A stretch of DNA of 40,416 nt from Methylobacterium platani (GCF_001653715.1 NZ_LWHQ01000008.1:7920-48335); one strand, 5' to 3'; positions 10,075-17,469 are shown, counted from the stretch's first letter. Numbers and translations: made by a program. The notes: generated from the letters alone by a model not told the origin.

Positions 10075-10221
10075 GTGCCGACCCTCTTCCGCTTCCTGGC
10101 CGTGGTGGCGATCCTGGCCGGGCTCGCCTTCGCGGCGATGTTCGCGCTCGCCACCTTCGTCGAGCCGACCCCGCGCGAGATCTCCGTCACCATCCCGAAC
10201 GCGAAGCTGCAGCCGAAATGA
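10075..10221 (+). CDS. Conserved 48-aa single-pass membrane peptide upstream of xerD
   Basis: A GTG-started reading frame encoding MPTLFRFLAVVAILAGLAFA..., one hydrophobic helix (residues about 4-26) followed by a short polar tail VEPTPREISVTIPNAKLQPK. Its stop overlaps the xerD start in an ATGA junction, so the two are translationally coupled. From memory, similar tiny proteins occur between aroK and xerD in other Hyphomicrobiales, which supports a real gene. Function is unknown. The upstream part of this frame is open but lacks protein character; a more upstream start is less likely. Confidence 0.7.
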   Translation: MPTLFRFLAVVAILAGLAFAAMFALATFVEPTPREISVTIPNAKLQPK

Positions 10222-11138
10222 GCGCTTCGGCCCCCCAGGGCCTGATGCACGCCTATCTCGACATGCTGGCGGCCGAGCGCGGGGCCGCCGCCAACACGCT
10301 GGCGGCCTACCGGCGCGACCTCGACGACTACCTCGCCCACCTCGCGGGGCGGCGCCAGGCGCCCGGCGACGTCGAGGCGGCCGGGATCCGCGCCTACCTC
10401 GCCGAGCTGGAGGCGCGGGGGCTGAAGAGCACCTCGGCGGCGCGCCGGCTCTCCTGCGTGCGCGGCTTCCACCGCTTCCTCTACGCCGAGGGCCTCGCGG
10501 AGAGCGATCCCACCGCCCCGGTCTCCGGGCCGAAGCGCGGGCGCGGCCTGCCGAAGGTGCTGTCGGTGGCCGAGGTCGACCGGCTTCTCGCGGTCGCCAA
10601 GGAGGCCGCCGCGAAGGCGCCGACCCCCGGCGAGGCGGCGCGGGCCGGGCGGATGCACTGCCTGATCGAGCTCCTCTACGCCACCGGCCTGCGCGTCTCG
10701 GAGCTCGTCGCCCTGCCGCGCGCCGCCGGCGCCACCAAGGAACGCTTCCTCGTGGTGCGCGGCAAGGGCGGGCGCGAGCGCCTGGTGCCGCTGACCGAGG
10801 TCGCCCGCACCGCCATGGCGGCCCATCTGGCGACGCTGACCGCGCCCGGTCCCTGGCTGTTTCCCGCCGAGAGCGAGACCGGCCACCTGACCCGCCAGGC
10901 CTTCGCCCGCGACCTCAAGGCCGTGGCCGCCGCCGCCGGCATCCGCACCGACCGGATCAGCCCGCACGTCCTGCGCCACGCCTTCGCCAGCCACCTCCTG
11001 CAGAACGGCGCCGACCTCCGGGTGGTGCAGGAGCTGCTCGGCCACGCCGACATCTCGACGACGCAGATCTACACCCACGTCCTCGACGAGCGCCTGAAGC
11101 AGATGGTGCGCGACCTCCACCCCCTCGCGAGCGCCTGA
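10218..11138 (+). CDS. xerD: Site-specific tyrosine recombinase XerD
   Basis: A 306-residue tyrosine recombinase with an N-terminal SAM-like core-binding domain (residues 8-95) and a C-terminal catalytic domain. Catalytic residues are all visible: Arg159 (ATGLRVSEL), Lys183 (RGKGGRERLVPL), His250 and Arg253 (HVLRHAFASHLL), His276 (LGHADISTTQIYTHV) and the nucleophile Tyr285. The length and sequence fit chromosomal XerD, which with XerC resolves chromosome dimers at dif near the terminus. Position opposite aroK is the conserved alphaproteobacterial location, which argues against an integrase. The start overlaps the preceding small gene by four bases. Confidence 0.95.
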   Translation: MSASAPQGLMHAYLDMLAAERGAAANTLAAYRRDLDDYLAHLAGRRQAPGDVEAAGIRAYLAELEARGLKSTSAARRLSCVRGFHRFLYAEGLAESDPTAPVSGPKRGRGLPKVLSVAEVDRLLAVAKEAAAKAPTPGEAARAGRMHCLIELLYATGLRVSELVALPRAAGATKERFLVVRGKGGRERLVPLTEVARTAMAAHLATLTAPGPWLFPAESETGHLTRQAFARDLKAVAAAAGIRTDRISPHVLRHAFASHLLQNGADLRVVQELLGHADISTTQIYTHVLDERLKQMVRDLHPLASA

Positions 11139-11241
11139 CCCCGGCGGGCGCCCGCCCCTCCGATCGTCGCCGTGGCGCGCGGGCCGGCGCGACCTATCTC
11201 GTCCCGTCAAGGCGGCCGGGGCCGCGGGGGAAAAGCAGCAC

Positions 11242-12312
11242 GTGCCGGTCTCGACCCTGTCCCTCGTCGCGCAGGCCCTGGCGGCGCTCCTCGTCGCCGC
11301 GACCCTGCTGCCGTTCTGGCGCAGCCGCGCCGGCCTGGTGCGCACCTTCGACTTCCCGCGGTTCCAGATCGCGGCGGCGATGCCGCCGGTCCTCGTCCTG
11401 CTGGTGATCGCCGGGCACGATCCGGCCTCCCTCGTCCTCGGCGCCGCGCTCCTGGCGGCGCTGGGGCTGCAGCTGCGGCACATCCTGCCGTTCACGCGCC
11501 TGACGAAGCCGAAAGCCGCCGCCGCGCCGGACGACGCCGATCCGGGGACCTGCGTGTCGATCCTGATCGTCAACGTGCTGCAGTCGAACCGCGCCTACGA
11601 TCGCCTGCTGCGGGTCGTGGAACGCAGCGACCCCGACCTGATCCTGGCGCTCGAGACCGATGCCGGCTGGCGCGACGCGCTCCAGCCCCTGCGGGCGCGC
11701 TATCCGCACGGGGTCGATCAGGCGCAGGACAACACCTACGGGCTGCTGCTCTATTCGCGCCTGCCCCTCGACGACGTGACGCTGCGCTTCCTCGTGGAGG
11801 ACGACGTGCCCTCGGTCCGCGCCGGCGTCACGCTGCCGTGCGGCGAGCGCTTCACCTTCCACGGCGTGCATCCGCGCCCGCCGCATCCGGGCAACAGCAG
11901 CGCGACGCGGGACGGCGAATTGGTGCTGGTCGCCCGCGAGGTCGCGCAGGAGGGCGGTCCCGCGGTGGTGGCGGGCGACCTCAACGACGTCGCCTGGTCG
12001 CGCACCACGCGCCTGTTCCAGGCGATCGGCGGCCTCCTCGACCCGCGGGTGGGGCGCGGGGCCTACCCGACCTTCCACGCCCGCTGGCCGATGCTGCGCT
12101 GGCCCCTCGACCACGTCTTCTTCAGCGAGCACTTCCTGCTCGCCCGGCTGGAACGGCTGCCCAATGTCGGCTCCGACCACTTCCCGATCCTGATCGCCCT
12201 GTGCCGGCACGGCGCGGCGGAGGCGATGCAGGAGCCGCCCGCGGCCGATGCCGAGGACCGGCGGGAGGGTGCCGAGGCGGTGGCGGAGGCGCGCGAGGCG
12301 GCGGCCTCCTGA
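11242..12312 (+). CDS. Membrane-anchored endonuclease/exonuclease/phosphatase family protein
   Basis: A 356-residue protein starting at GTG 11242. Residues about 3-80 hold three hydrophobic segments; the remaining part is an EEP (DNase I-like) fold. Metal and catalytic motifs seen are SILIVNVLQSN (Asn), LALETDAGW (Glu), FHGVHPRPP (His), VVAGDLNDVAWS (Asp/Asn) and NVGSDHFPI (SDH). The set is complete, so it should be an active metal-dependent phosphodiesterase or phosphatase facing one side of the membrane. The substrate (nucleic acid, phospholipid or inositol phosphate) cannot be told from sequence. The last 40 residues are an acidic, Ala-rich tail. Confidence 0.82.
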   Translation: MPVSTLSLVAQALAALLVAATLLPFWRSRAGLVRTFDFPRFQIAAAMPPVLVLLVIAGHDPASLVLGAALLAALGLQLRHILPFTRLTKPKAAAAPDDADPGTCVSILIVNVLQSNRAYDRLLRVVERSDPDLILALETDAGWRDALQPLRARYPHGVDQAQDNTYGLLLYSRLPLDDVTLRFLVEDDVPSVRAGVTLPCGERFTFHGVHPRPPHPGNSSATRDGELVLVAREVAQEGGPAVVAGDLNDVAWSRTTRLFQAIGGLLDPRVGRGAYPTFHARWPMLRWPLDHVFFSEHFLLARLERLPNVGSDHFPILIALCRHGAAEAMQEPPAADAEDRREGAEAVAEAREAAAS

Positions 12313-12327
12313 TAGCCCAAGCGCAAA

Positions 12328-12344
12328 AGTCAAACAGTATGACT
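12328..12344. promoter_or_regulatory. Candidate operator of the adjacent FadR-type regulator
   Basis: The inverted repeat AGTCAAACAGTATGACT has perfect 5-base arms (AGTCA/TGACT) around 7 bases. It lies in the 111-base gap before the regulator gene, in an AT-richer patch. GntR-family proteins bind short palindromes of this size as dimers and often autoregulate, so this is a reasonable operator. Binding is inferred. Confidence 0.45.
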
Positions 12345-12423
12345 ATTCCGCCGGGCGCGCCCGTGCTGTAAGGGTCCGGCCGGCGCCGCGGGGGCGCCGC
12401 ACCGGCGGACCCGTCCCAGATCC

Positions 12424-13191
12424 ATGCGCGCGCCGTTCACGACCGTCCGGACCTCCGACGCGGCGCCCGCCCGGGCCGGCGTGGTGATGATTCCGGCCGG
12501 GCGTGCGCGCTCCAACCACGCCGAGGTGGCGCGCAGCCTCGGCACCGCGATCATCGCCGGCCGCTACGCCGCCGGCGCCAGGCTGCCGGGGGACGGCGAG
12601 CTGATCGCGACGTTCCGGGTGTCGCGCCCGGTCCTGCGCGAGAGCGTCAAGACGCTGGCGGCCAAGGGGCTTCTGACCACCAAGGCCCGGGTCGGCACGG
12701 TGGTGCGCGAGCGCGCGGCCTGGAACATGTTCGACGCCGACGTGCTCGCCTGGCACCTGGAGGCCGGCATCGACCGGCGCTTCCTGCGCGACCTCGCCGA
12801 GATCCGCCTCGCGGTCGAGCCGGCGGCCGCGGCGCTCGCGGCCGAGCGCCGCGGCCCCGACGACCTCGCCGCCCTGGAGGCGGGTCTCGCGCGGATGCGG
12901 GCCGCGCCGTCGGATTCGCCGGGCTTCGCGGAGGGCGACCTCGCGCTCCACGTCGCGGTGGCGGTCGCCTCCGGCAACCCGTTCATGCGCTCGATCGGCG
13001 GGGTGATCGAGGTCGCGCTCCGGGCCTCGTTCCAGCTCAGCGCCCCGGTCGAGGCGGCGGAGCGCGAGGCCACGCTGGCCGCCCATGCCGCCATCGTCGC
13101 GGCCATCACGGCGGGTGATCCGGACGAAGCGGCCGCCGCCATCACCGCCGTCATTCACAACGGCCTGCGCCGCCACGGAGCCGCGGCCTGA
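12424..13191 (+). CDS. FadR-subfamily (GntR/FCD) transcriptional regulator
   Basis: A 255-residue regulator with an N-terminal GntR winged helix-turn-helix (residues about 30-100: NHAEVARSLGTAIIAGRYAAGARLPGD, then the recognition part FRVSRPVLRESVKTLAAKGLL). The C-terminal FCD ligand domain shows the expected metal/ligand Asp and His positions in GDLALHVAVAVASGNPFM and LAAHAAIVAAI. It sits 19 bases before the L-2-keto-3-deoxyarabonate dehydratase gene. FCD regulators beside sugar-acid genes usually respond to the pathway intermediate, so a sugar-acid ligand is inferred. An internal ATG at 12487 would drop a disordered 21-residue N-terminus and cannot be excluded. Confidence 0.87.
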   Translation: MRAPFTTVRTSDAAPARAGVVMIPAGRARSNHAEVARSLGTAIIAGRYAAGARLPGDGELIATFRVSRPVLRESVKTLAAKGLLTTKARVGTVVRERAAWNMFDADVLAWHLEAGIDRRFLRDLAEIRLAVEPAAAALAAERRGPDDLAALEAGLARMRAAPSDSPGFAEGDLALHVAVAVASGNPFMRSIGGVIEVALRASFQLSAPVEAAEREATLAAHAAIVAAITAGDPDEAAAAITAVIHNGLRRHGAAA

Positions 13192-13210
13192 CACCCGGGA
13201 GGAGAACGCC

Positions 13211-14161
13211 ATGAGCACGACGAGCGCGACGACGAGCATACCGACATCCCGCCCCTATCGCGGCGTCTTCCCGGTCGCCCCGACGATCTTCCACGAGGAC
13301 GGCACCCTCGATCTCGACGGGCAGCGCCGGGCGATCGACTTCATGATCGAGGCGGGCTCCGACGGCCTGTGCATCCTCGCCAACTTCTCCGAGCAGTTCG
13401 TCCTCACCGACGCCGAGCGCGATGCCGTGATGCAGGCGGTGCTGGAGCATGTCGCCGGCCGCGTGCCGGTGATCGTCACCACCACCCACTTCGCCACCCA
13501 TATCTGCGCCGAGCGCTCGCGCCGGGCGCAGGACTTGGGGGCGGCCATGGTGATGATCATGCCGCCCTATCACGGGGCGACGATCCGGGTGACCGAGGCC
13601 GGGATCGAGCGATTCTTCCAGGCGGTCTCGGACGCGATCTCGATCCCGATCATGATCCAGGACGCGCCGGTCTCCGGCACCACGCTGTCGGCCGCCTTCC
13701 TGGCGCGGCTCGCCCGCGAGATCGCGAACGTCTCGTACTTCAAGATCGAGACCGCGCAGGCGGCGGCGAAGCTCCGCACGCTGCTCGAGCTCGGCGGGGA
13801 GGCGATCGAGGGGCCGTGGGACGGCGAGGAGGCGATCACCCTGCTCGCCGACCTCGATGCCGGCGCCACCGGCGCGATGACCGGCGGCGGCTACCCGGAC
13901 GGCATCCGCCAGATCCTCGACCCCTATCTCGCCGGACGCCGCCACGAGGCGGTGACGGCCTACGGCCGCTGGCTGCCGCTCATCAACTACGAGAACCGCC
14001 AGACCGGGCTCGCCGCGGCCAAGATCCTGATGAAGGAGGGCGGCATCATCCGCTCCGACGCCCTGCGGGCTCCCCTCGAACTGCCGCATCCGGCCACGCG
14101 CGCCGGGCTGATCGAGATCGCCCGGAGCCTCGATGCGGCGGTGTTGCGCTGGGGGCGGTGA
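13211..14161 (+). CDS. L-2-keto-3-deoxyarabonate dehydratase (DHDPS superfamily)
   Basis: A 316-residue TIM-barrel protein of the DHDPS/NAL superfamily, with the Schiff-base Lys178 in YFKIE. Whole stretches agree with what I remember of Azospirillum brasilense L-2-keto-3-deoxyarabonate dehydratase: GSDGLCILANFSEQF, HVAGRVPVIVTTTH, IEGPWDGEEAITLLADL and the C-terminal LVLRW-like end. That enzyme dehydrates L-KDA to 2-oxoglutarate semialdehyde in non-phosphorylative L-arabinose oxidation. The Tyr of the usual VYNVP motif is replaced by MIQDAP here, as in that subfamily. The ATG at 13211 follows GGAGG at 13199-13203. It is likely co-transcribed with the FadR-type regulator. No other arabinose gene is in the window, so the physiological substrate is an inference. 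Confidence 0.83.
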   Translation: MSTTSATTSIPTSRPYRGVFPVAPTIFHEDGTLDLDGQRRAIDFMIEAGSDGLCILANFSEQFVLTDAERDAVMQAVLEHVAGRVPVIVTTTHFATHICAERSRRAQDLGAAMVMIMPPYHGATIRVTEAGIERFFQAVSDAISIPIMIQDAPVSGTTLSAAFLARLAREIANVSYFKIETAQAAAKLRTLLELGGEAIEGPWDGEEAITLLADLDAGATGAMTGGGYPDGIRQILDPYLAGRRHEAVTAYGRWLPLINYENRQTGLAAAKILMKEGGIIRSDALRAPLELPHPATRAGLIEIARSLDAAVLRWGR

Positions 14162-14189
14162 CGAAAAGGCGCTTGCGGGGGAGCGGGCG

Positions 14190-14537
14190 TCAGCCCGCTC
14201 TCTCCTTCGCCTGCATATAGTGTCGAAGCACCGCATTGATGCGCGTCTGGTAGCCTCGGCCCTCCTGGCGGAAGAAACTCAGCACGTCGCGATCGAGCTT
14301 GATCGAGATCGCTTCCTTGCCGGACGGCGGCTCGTCGAGGCCGGCCCAGACCGTATCGTCGAGACCGGGGTGATCCGGATCGGACGCTGCCATCTCGTCG
14401 ATCTCCGCCTCGCTCAGGGCCGAGAGACGGGCACGATCCGTCTCCGAGGCGACCGGCCGGAACGCTCCATCGGCATCGCGCCTCAGCAGCGTACCATCCG
14501 CCAGGCGGGTGAAGATGATGGGATCAGCGTTCGCCAT
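14190..14537 (-). CDS. brnA: BrnA-family antitoxin
   Basis: A 115-residue protein whose C-terminal half matches the BrnA antitoxin: GKEAISIKLDRDVLSFFRQEGRGYQTRINAVLRHYM, a ribbon-helix-helix DNA-binding fold. BrnA neutralises the RNase toxin BrnT and represses the shared promoter. The ATG at 14537 overlaps by 14 bases the 3' end of the original brnT frame (stop at 14524), the standard brnTA arrangement. The antitoxin looks intact while brnT is interrupted, so it may now be an orphan. It converges on the dehydratase gene 28 bases away. Confidence 0.85.
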   Translation of the reverse strand: MANADPIIFTRLADGTLLRRDADGAFRPVASETDRARLSALSEAEIDEMAASDPDHPGLDDTVWAGLDEPPSGKEAISIKLDRDVLSFFRQEGRGYQTRINAVLRHYMQAKERAG

Positions 14538-14799
14538 AGCGTGCGCGCTCCTTCCGATTGGCGGGCCAAGCCGTGATGAGCCACGTCGTCGGTCAGCGCA
14601 TGGTATACACGACAGTAAAGATACCACCTAATGCCGCACCTATCGCGACGCGACGTTCTTCGCCGTAGTCGAAGCGGAGATCGACAACATCGAGGCGTCC
14701 GCCATCCGCAAAAACCTCCGCCATATCCAGCAGATCGAAGCCGCGCTCCTGCTGCAACCAGGCGCGCTTCCCGGGGTGGCATCCGAACAGACGTTCCAT
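14524..14799 (-). pseudogene. brnT: brnT toxin gene with an in-frame stop
   Basis: From ATG 14799 the frame reads MERLFGCHPGKRAWLQQ, then ...DMAEVFADG...DYGEERRVAIG...FTVVYTMR, which fits BrnT (RelE-fold mRNA interferase). A TGA at 14593-14595 then ends it after 68 residues. In the same frame, directly after that stop, the sequence continues PTTWLITAWPANRKERARYGER and ends at 14524, inside the brnA start region. This tail is the expected BrnT C-terminus with conserved Trp and Arg-Lys-Glu-Arg residues. One base change (for example CGA or GGA to TGA) explains the break. The truncated product lacks the C-terminal strand and helix, so toxicity is probably lost. A sequencing error is possible. Confidence 0.75.
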
Positions 14800-14807
14800 A
14801 GGACGCA

Positions 14808-14836
14808 AGTATATCTTACGGTATATACTCTTGCAA
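14808..14836 (-). promoter_or_regulatory. Promoter and overlapping palindromic operator of brnTA
   Basis: On the minus strand TTGCAA (14831-14836) and TATACT (14808-14813) are separated by exactly 17 bases, a good sigma-70 pair. Over them lies an inverted repeat AGTATAT/ATATACT (14808-14814 and 14823-14829, 8-base spacer), a size that suits a ribbon-helix-helix repressor such as BrnA. The brnT ATG at 14799 is only about 2-3 bases after the predicted transcription start, so the mRNA may be leaderless. Operator function is inferred. Confidence 0.55.
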
Positions 14837-14856
14837 TCACGGAAAGCCAGGCTCGC

Positions 14857-15154
14857 TCATGATCGAGTCTCGTGTCCACCGAGCGGGCGTCGCCTCGTGA
14901 CGAGGAGGCGAAGGTGGACGGCATCGATCGCGGTATCACCACCCGCGTCCCACGCAACCGCCGTCCCATACTCGGCTATCCGGGCGCCTGCAAAAGATAT
15001 CTGGTCGCTGAAGAGTCGAGATCAAATCAGCGCCAGTCTTGATCCAGTCCATCAGTTCGATCCGATCGCTCCCGCCGTCCGTCCAAGTCACGTTCAGCGT
15101 GCTCGGAGGGTCCGCGACCACCGCCCGGATACGCAGGAAGCCTCTCTCCACCAC
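14857..15154 (-). pseudogene. Frameshifted DUF2442 gene
   Basis: Reading leftward from about 15154 (GTG) gives LRIRAVVADPPSTLNVTWTD, then SDRIELMDWI...LISTLQRPDIF, which fits the DUF2442 family. At about 14985-14975 the frame becomes meaningless (CRRPDSRVWDGG) and stops at 14936. The neighbouring frame picks up the family C-terminus without a gap: ARIAEYGTAVAWDAGGD, TAIDAVHLRLLV, ending at 14857. One inserted or lost base near the TTTTGCAGG run explains this. DUF2442 proteins are often encoded next to DUF4160 proteins in toxin-antitoxin-like pairs; no partner survives here. The start codon is uncertain. Confidence 0.7.
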
Positions 15155-15250
15155 CGCCGCTTCATTGGCCGCATCGCTGCGCGTAGCGCTGGGGCTTTCG
15201 ATTTTCTGAGATCCTATTTGATTCCATCCCACAGACTTGACACCATCCAA

Positions 15251-15399
15251 GTCATTCCGGGGCTGCGAAAGCGGAGCCCGGAATCCAGAAACCCAGAAGG
15301 CGGATGCTGAAGCGGAAAGAAAGCCGATCCGTTCTGCAGCATCCGCATTTCTGGGTATGCCACCGGCATTCCGGGCTCCGCTGCGCGGCCCCGAATGAC
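15251..15399. repeat. 149-bp imperfect palindromic intergenic element
   Basis: Two arms (15251-15309 and 15337-15399) are imperfect reverse complements: GTCATTCCGGGGC...GCGGAGCCCGGAAT...ACCCAGAA...GCGGATGCTG on the left and its complement on the right, around a 27-base centre. It fills most of the 326-base stretch between the DUF2442 pseudogene and transketolase, where I see no gene. Similar GTCATTCCGGGGC...GGAGCCCGGAATCC elements are scattered between genes in Bradyrhizobium and Methylobacterium genomes. No transposase is present. It may act as a bidirectional transcription stop. Confidence 0.7.
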
Positions 15400-15480
15400 G
15401 AAGAGGGTATGAAGACTGTCGATCACGTCAAACAGGCTCTCCGGGACGGGCTCACGGCGGCACGCCCGCCCGGCCCTCCT

Positions 15481-17457
15481 CTACAACCGCGCCCTCACCT
15501 CCTCCACCACCCGCTCCGGCGTGAGGCCGAAATGGCGGGCGAGGTCGGCTTCCGCCCCCGAGGCGCCGAAGCCGCTCATGCCGACGAAGCCGCCGTCCTC
15601 GCCGAGATAGCGGTCCCAGCCGAGGCGCACCGCGGCCTCGACCCCGACCCGGACGGTGCCGGGCCCCAGGATCTCGCGGCGATAGGCGGCGTCCTGGCGC
15701 TCGAACAGCTCCCAGGACGGCATCGAGACCACCGCGGTCGGGATGCCGTCGGCCTCCAGGCGGCGGCGGGCCTCGACGGCGAGCGCGACCTCCGAGCCGG
15801 TGGCGAGCAGGGTGACGCGGCGGGGCGCGGTCGCCTCCTCCAGCACGTAGGCGCCGCGGGCGGAACGGTTCTCGCCCGCGCCGTCGCGCCGGACCGCCGG
15901 CAGCGCCTGCCGGGCGAAGATCAGCGAGGACGGGCCGGTGCGGTTCTGCAGCGCGATCTCCCAGCATTCCGCCGCCTCGACGGCGTCGGCCGGGCGCAGG
16001 ACCAGCATGTTGGGAATGGCCCGGAGCGACGCCAGGTACTCCACCGGCTGGTGGGTCGGTCCGTTGCGGCCGATGCCGACCGAATCATGGCTGAACACGA
16101 ACGGCACCGGCAGACCCATCATGGCGGCGAGCCGCAGCACCGGGCGCAGGTAGTCGGAGAAGACCAGGTAGGTGACGCCGACCGGCACGACGCCGCCATG
16201 GGCGGCCATGCCGTTCATCATCGCCCCCATGGCGTGCTCGCGGATGCCGTAATGGACGTAGCGCCCGCCCTGGTCGTCCGCCGTGAAGGCCTTGAGCTTG
16301 CGCTTGTGCTGGGTCGCGCCTTCCAGGTCCGGCGCGCCGGAGAGGAGTTCGGGAATGGCGTCCGCGAGGCGGTCGACCAGCTCGCCCGAGAGTGCGATGC
16401 CGGATTGCGCCTTGCCCGACCGGGCGGCCTCGTCGCGGAAGGTCCGCAAGGGCGCGTCCCAGCCCTCCGGCAGCTTGCCCTCGCGCAGGCGGTCGAGCAG
16501 GCGGCGGCGCTCCGGCGGCAGGGCGGCGACGCTGCGGGTCCAGGAATCGAACTCGGGGGCGTTGCGCTCGCCGGCCGCGCGCCAGGCGGCGCGGATCCCG
16601 TCCGGGATCTCGAAGGCCGGGTGCGGCCAGTTGAGTGCCTTGCGGGCAGCTTCGCTCAGCGAGGCCGGGATGCGGGCGGAATGCGCCGCCCGCGTTCCCT
16701 CGACGCCGGGCAGGCCGCGGCCGATCACCGTGGTGCAGCGGATCATCGAGGGGCGCGGATCGGCCTTGGCCAGCAGCAGCGCCGCCGAGACCGCCTCGAT
16801 ATCGTGGCCGTCGACCTCTTGGACGTGCCAGTGGCTGATGCGGAACCGCGCCGCCATGTCGTCGCTCAGCGCGAGGTCGATCGCGCCGTCGTCGGTCATC
16901 CGGTTGTCGTCCCAGAGGAAGGTGAGCTTGCCCAGGCCCAGGTGACCGGCGAGCGAGATCACCTCCTGGCCGACGCCCTCCTGCAGGCAGCCGTCGCCGA
17001 CGAGCGCGTAGGTGCGGTGGTCGATGATGTCGGGCCCGAGCCAGCGATTGAGGTAGGCTTCCGCCAGCGCCATGCCGGCGGCGTTGGCGATGCCCTGGCC
17101 GAGGGGGCCGGTTGTGGTCTCGATGCCGTGGGCGGGTGCGTATTCCGGGTGGCCCTCGCAGGGCGAACCGAGCTCGCGGAAGCGCTTGATGTCCTCAAGC
17201 CCGATGCCCGCATAGCCCGAGAGGTGCAGCAGGGCATAGAGCAGCATCGAACCGTGGCCGTTCGACACGACGAAGCGGTCGCGGTCGAACCACAGGGGCT
17301 CGCGGGCGAGGAACTTGAGGTGGCGGGTGAAGAGCGCCGTCACCGTGTCGGCGGCGCCGAGCGGCGTACCCGGATGCCCCTCGCCCACCCGCTCGATGGC
17401 GTCGATGGACAGGAAGCGGATCGCATCCGCGAGCGCGCGCGGCTCGGTGCCGGTCAT
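15481..17457 (-). CDS. tkt: Transketolase
   Basis: A 658-residue transketolase, the thiamine-diphosphate enzyme that moves two-carbon units in the pentose-phosphate and assimilatory sugar pathways. Visible parts are the N-terminal substrate site GEGHPGTPLGAADTVTALF, catalytic loop SNGHGSMLLYALLHLSGY, the TPP motif GDGCLQEG...DDNRMT, then the pyrimidine domain (GIREHAMGAMMNGMA, FSHDSVGIGRNGPTHQPVEYLASLR) and the C-terminal domain (LLATGSEVALAVEA). Length is normal. ATG 17457 is preceded by GGGAGGGA seven bases upstream. It lies on the same strand as the beta-oxidation genes but after a strong hairpin, so it probably has its own control. Confidence 0.95.
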   Translation of the reverse strand: MTGTEPRALADAIRFLSIDAIERVGEGHPGTPLGAADTVTALFTRHLKFLAREPLWFDRDRFVVSNGHGSMLLYALLHLSGYAGIGLEDIKRFRELGSPCEGHPEYAPAHGIETTTGPLGQGIANAAGMALAEAYLNRWLGPDIIDHRTYALVGDGCLQEGVGQEVISLAGHLGLGKLTFLWDDNRMTDDGAIDLALSDDMAARFRISHWHVQEVDGHDIEAVSAALLLAKADPRPSMIRCTTVIGRGLPGVEGTRAAHSARIPASLSEAARKALNWPHPAFEIPDGIRAAWRAAGERNAPEFDSWTRSVAALPPERRRLLDRLREGKLPEGWDAPLRTFRDEAARSGKAQSGIALSGELVDRLADAIPELLSGAPDLEGATQHKRKLKAFTADDQGGRYVHYGIREHAMGAMMNGMAAHGGVVPVGVTYLVFSDYLRPVLRLAAMMGLPVPFVFSHDSVGIGRNGPTHQPVEYLASLRAIPNMLVLRPADAVEAAECWEIALQNRTGPSSLIFARQALPAVRRDGAGENRSARGAYVLEEATAPRRVTLLATGSEVALAVEARRRLEADGIPTAVVSMPSWELFERQDAAYRREILGPGTVRVGVEAAVRLGWDRYLGEDGGFVGMSGFGASGAEADLARHFGLTPERVVEEVRARL

Positions 17458-17469
17458 CTTGGGGTCCCT

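Noticed and set aside
10218..11138. Phage integrase
   Set aside because: Position opposite aroK, overlap with the small gene and the XerD-type motifs point to chromosomal XerD; no tRNA or phage genes are nearby.
13211..14161. dapA (4-hydroxy-tetrahydrodipicolinate synthase)
   Set aside because: The Tyr of the VYNVP motif is missing and sequence blocks match L-2-keto-3-deoxyarabonate dehydratase instead.
14593..14595. TGA in brnT as a selenocysteine or programmed read-through codon
   Set aside because: No SECIS-like hairpin is evident after the codon and BrnT is not a selenoprotein family; a nonsense mutation is simpler.
14831..15310. Plus-strand frame over the DUF2442 region
   Set aside because: The protein has no recognisable features, while both minus-strand frames show DUF2442 pieces.
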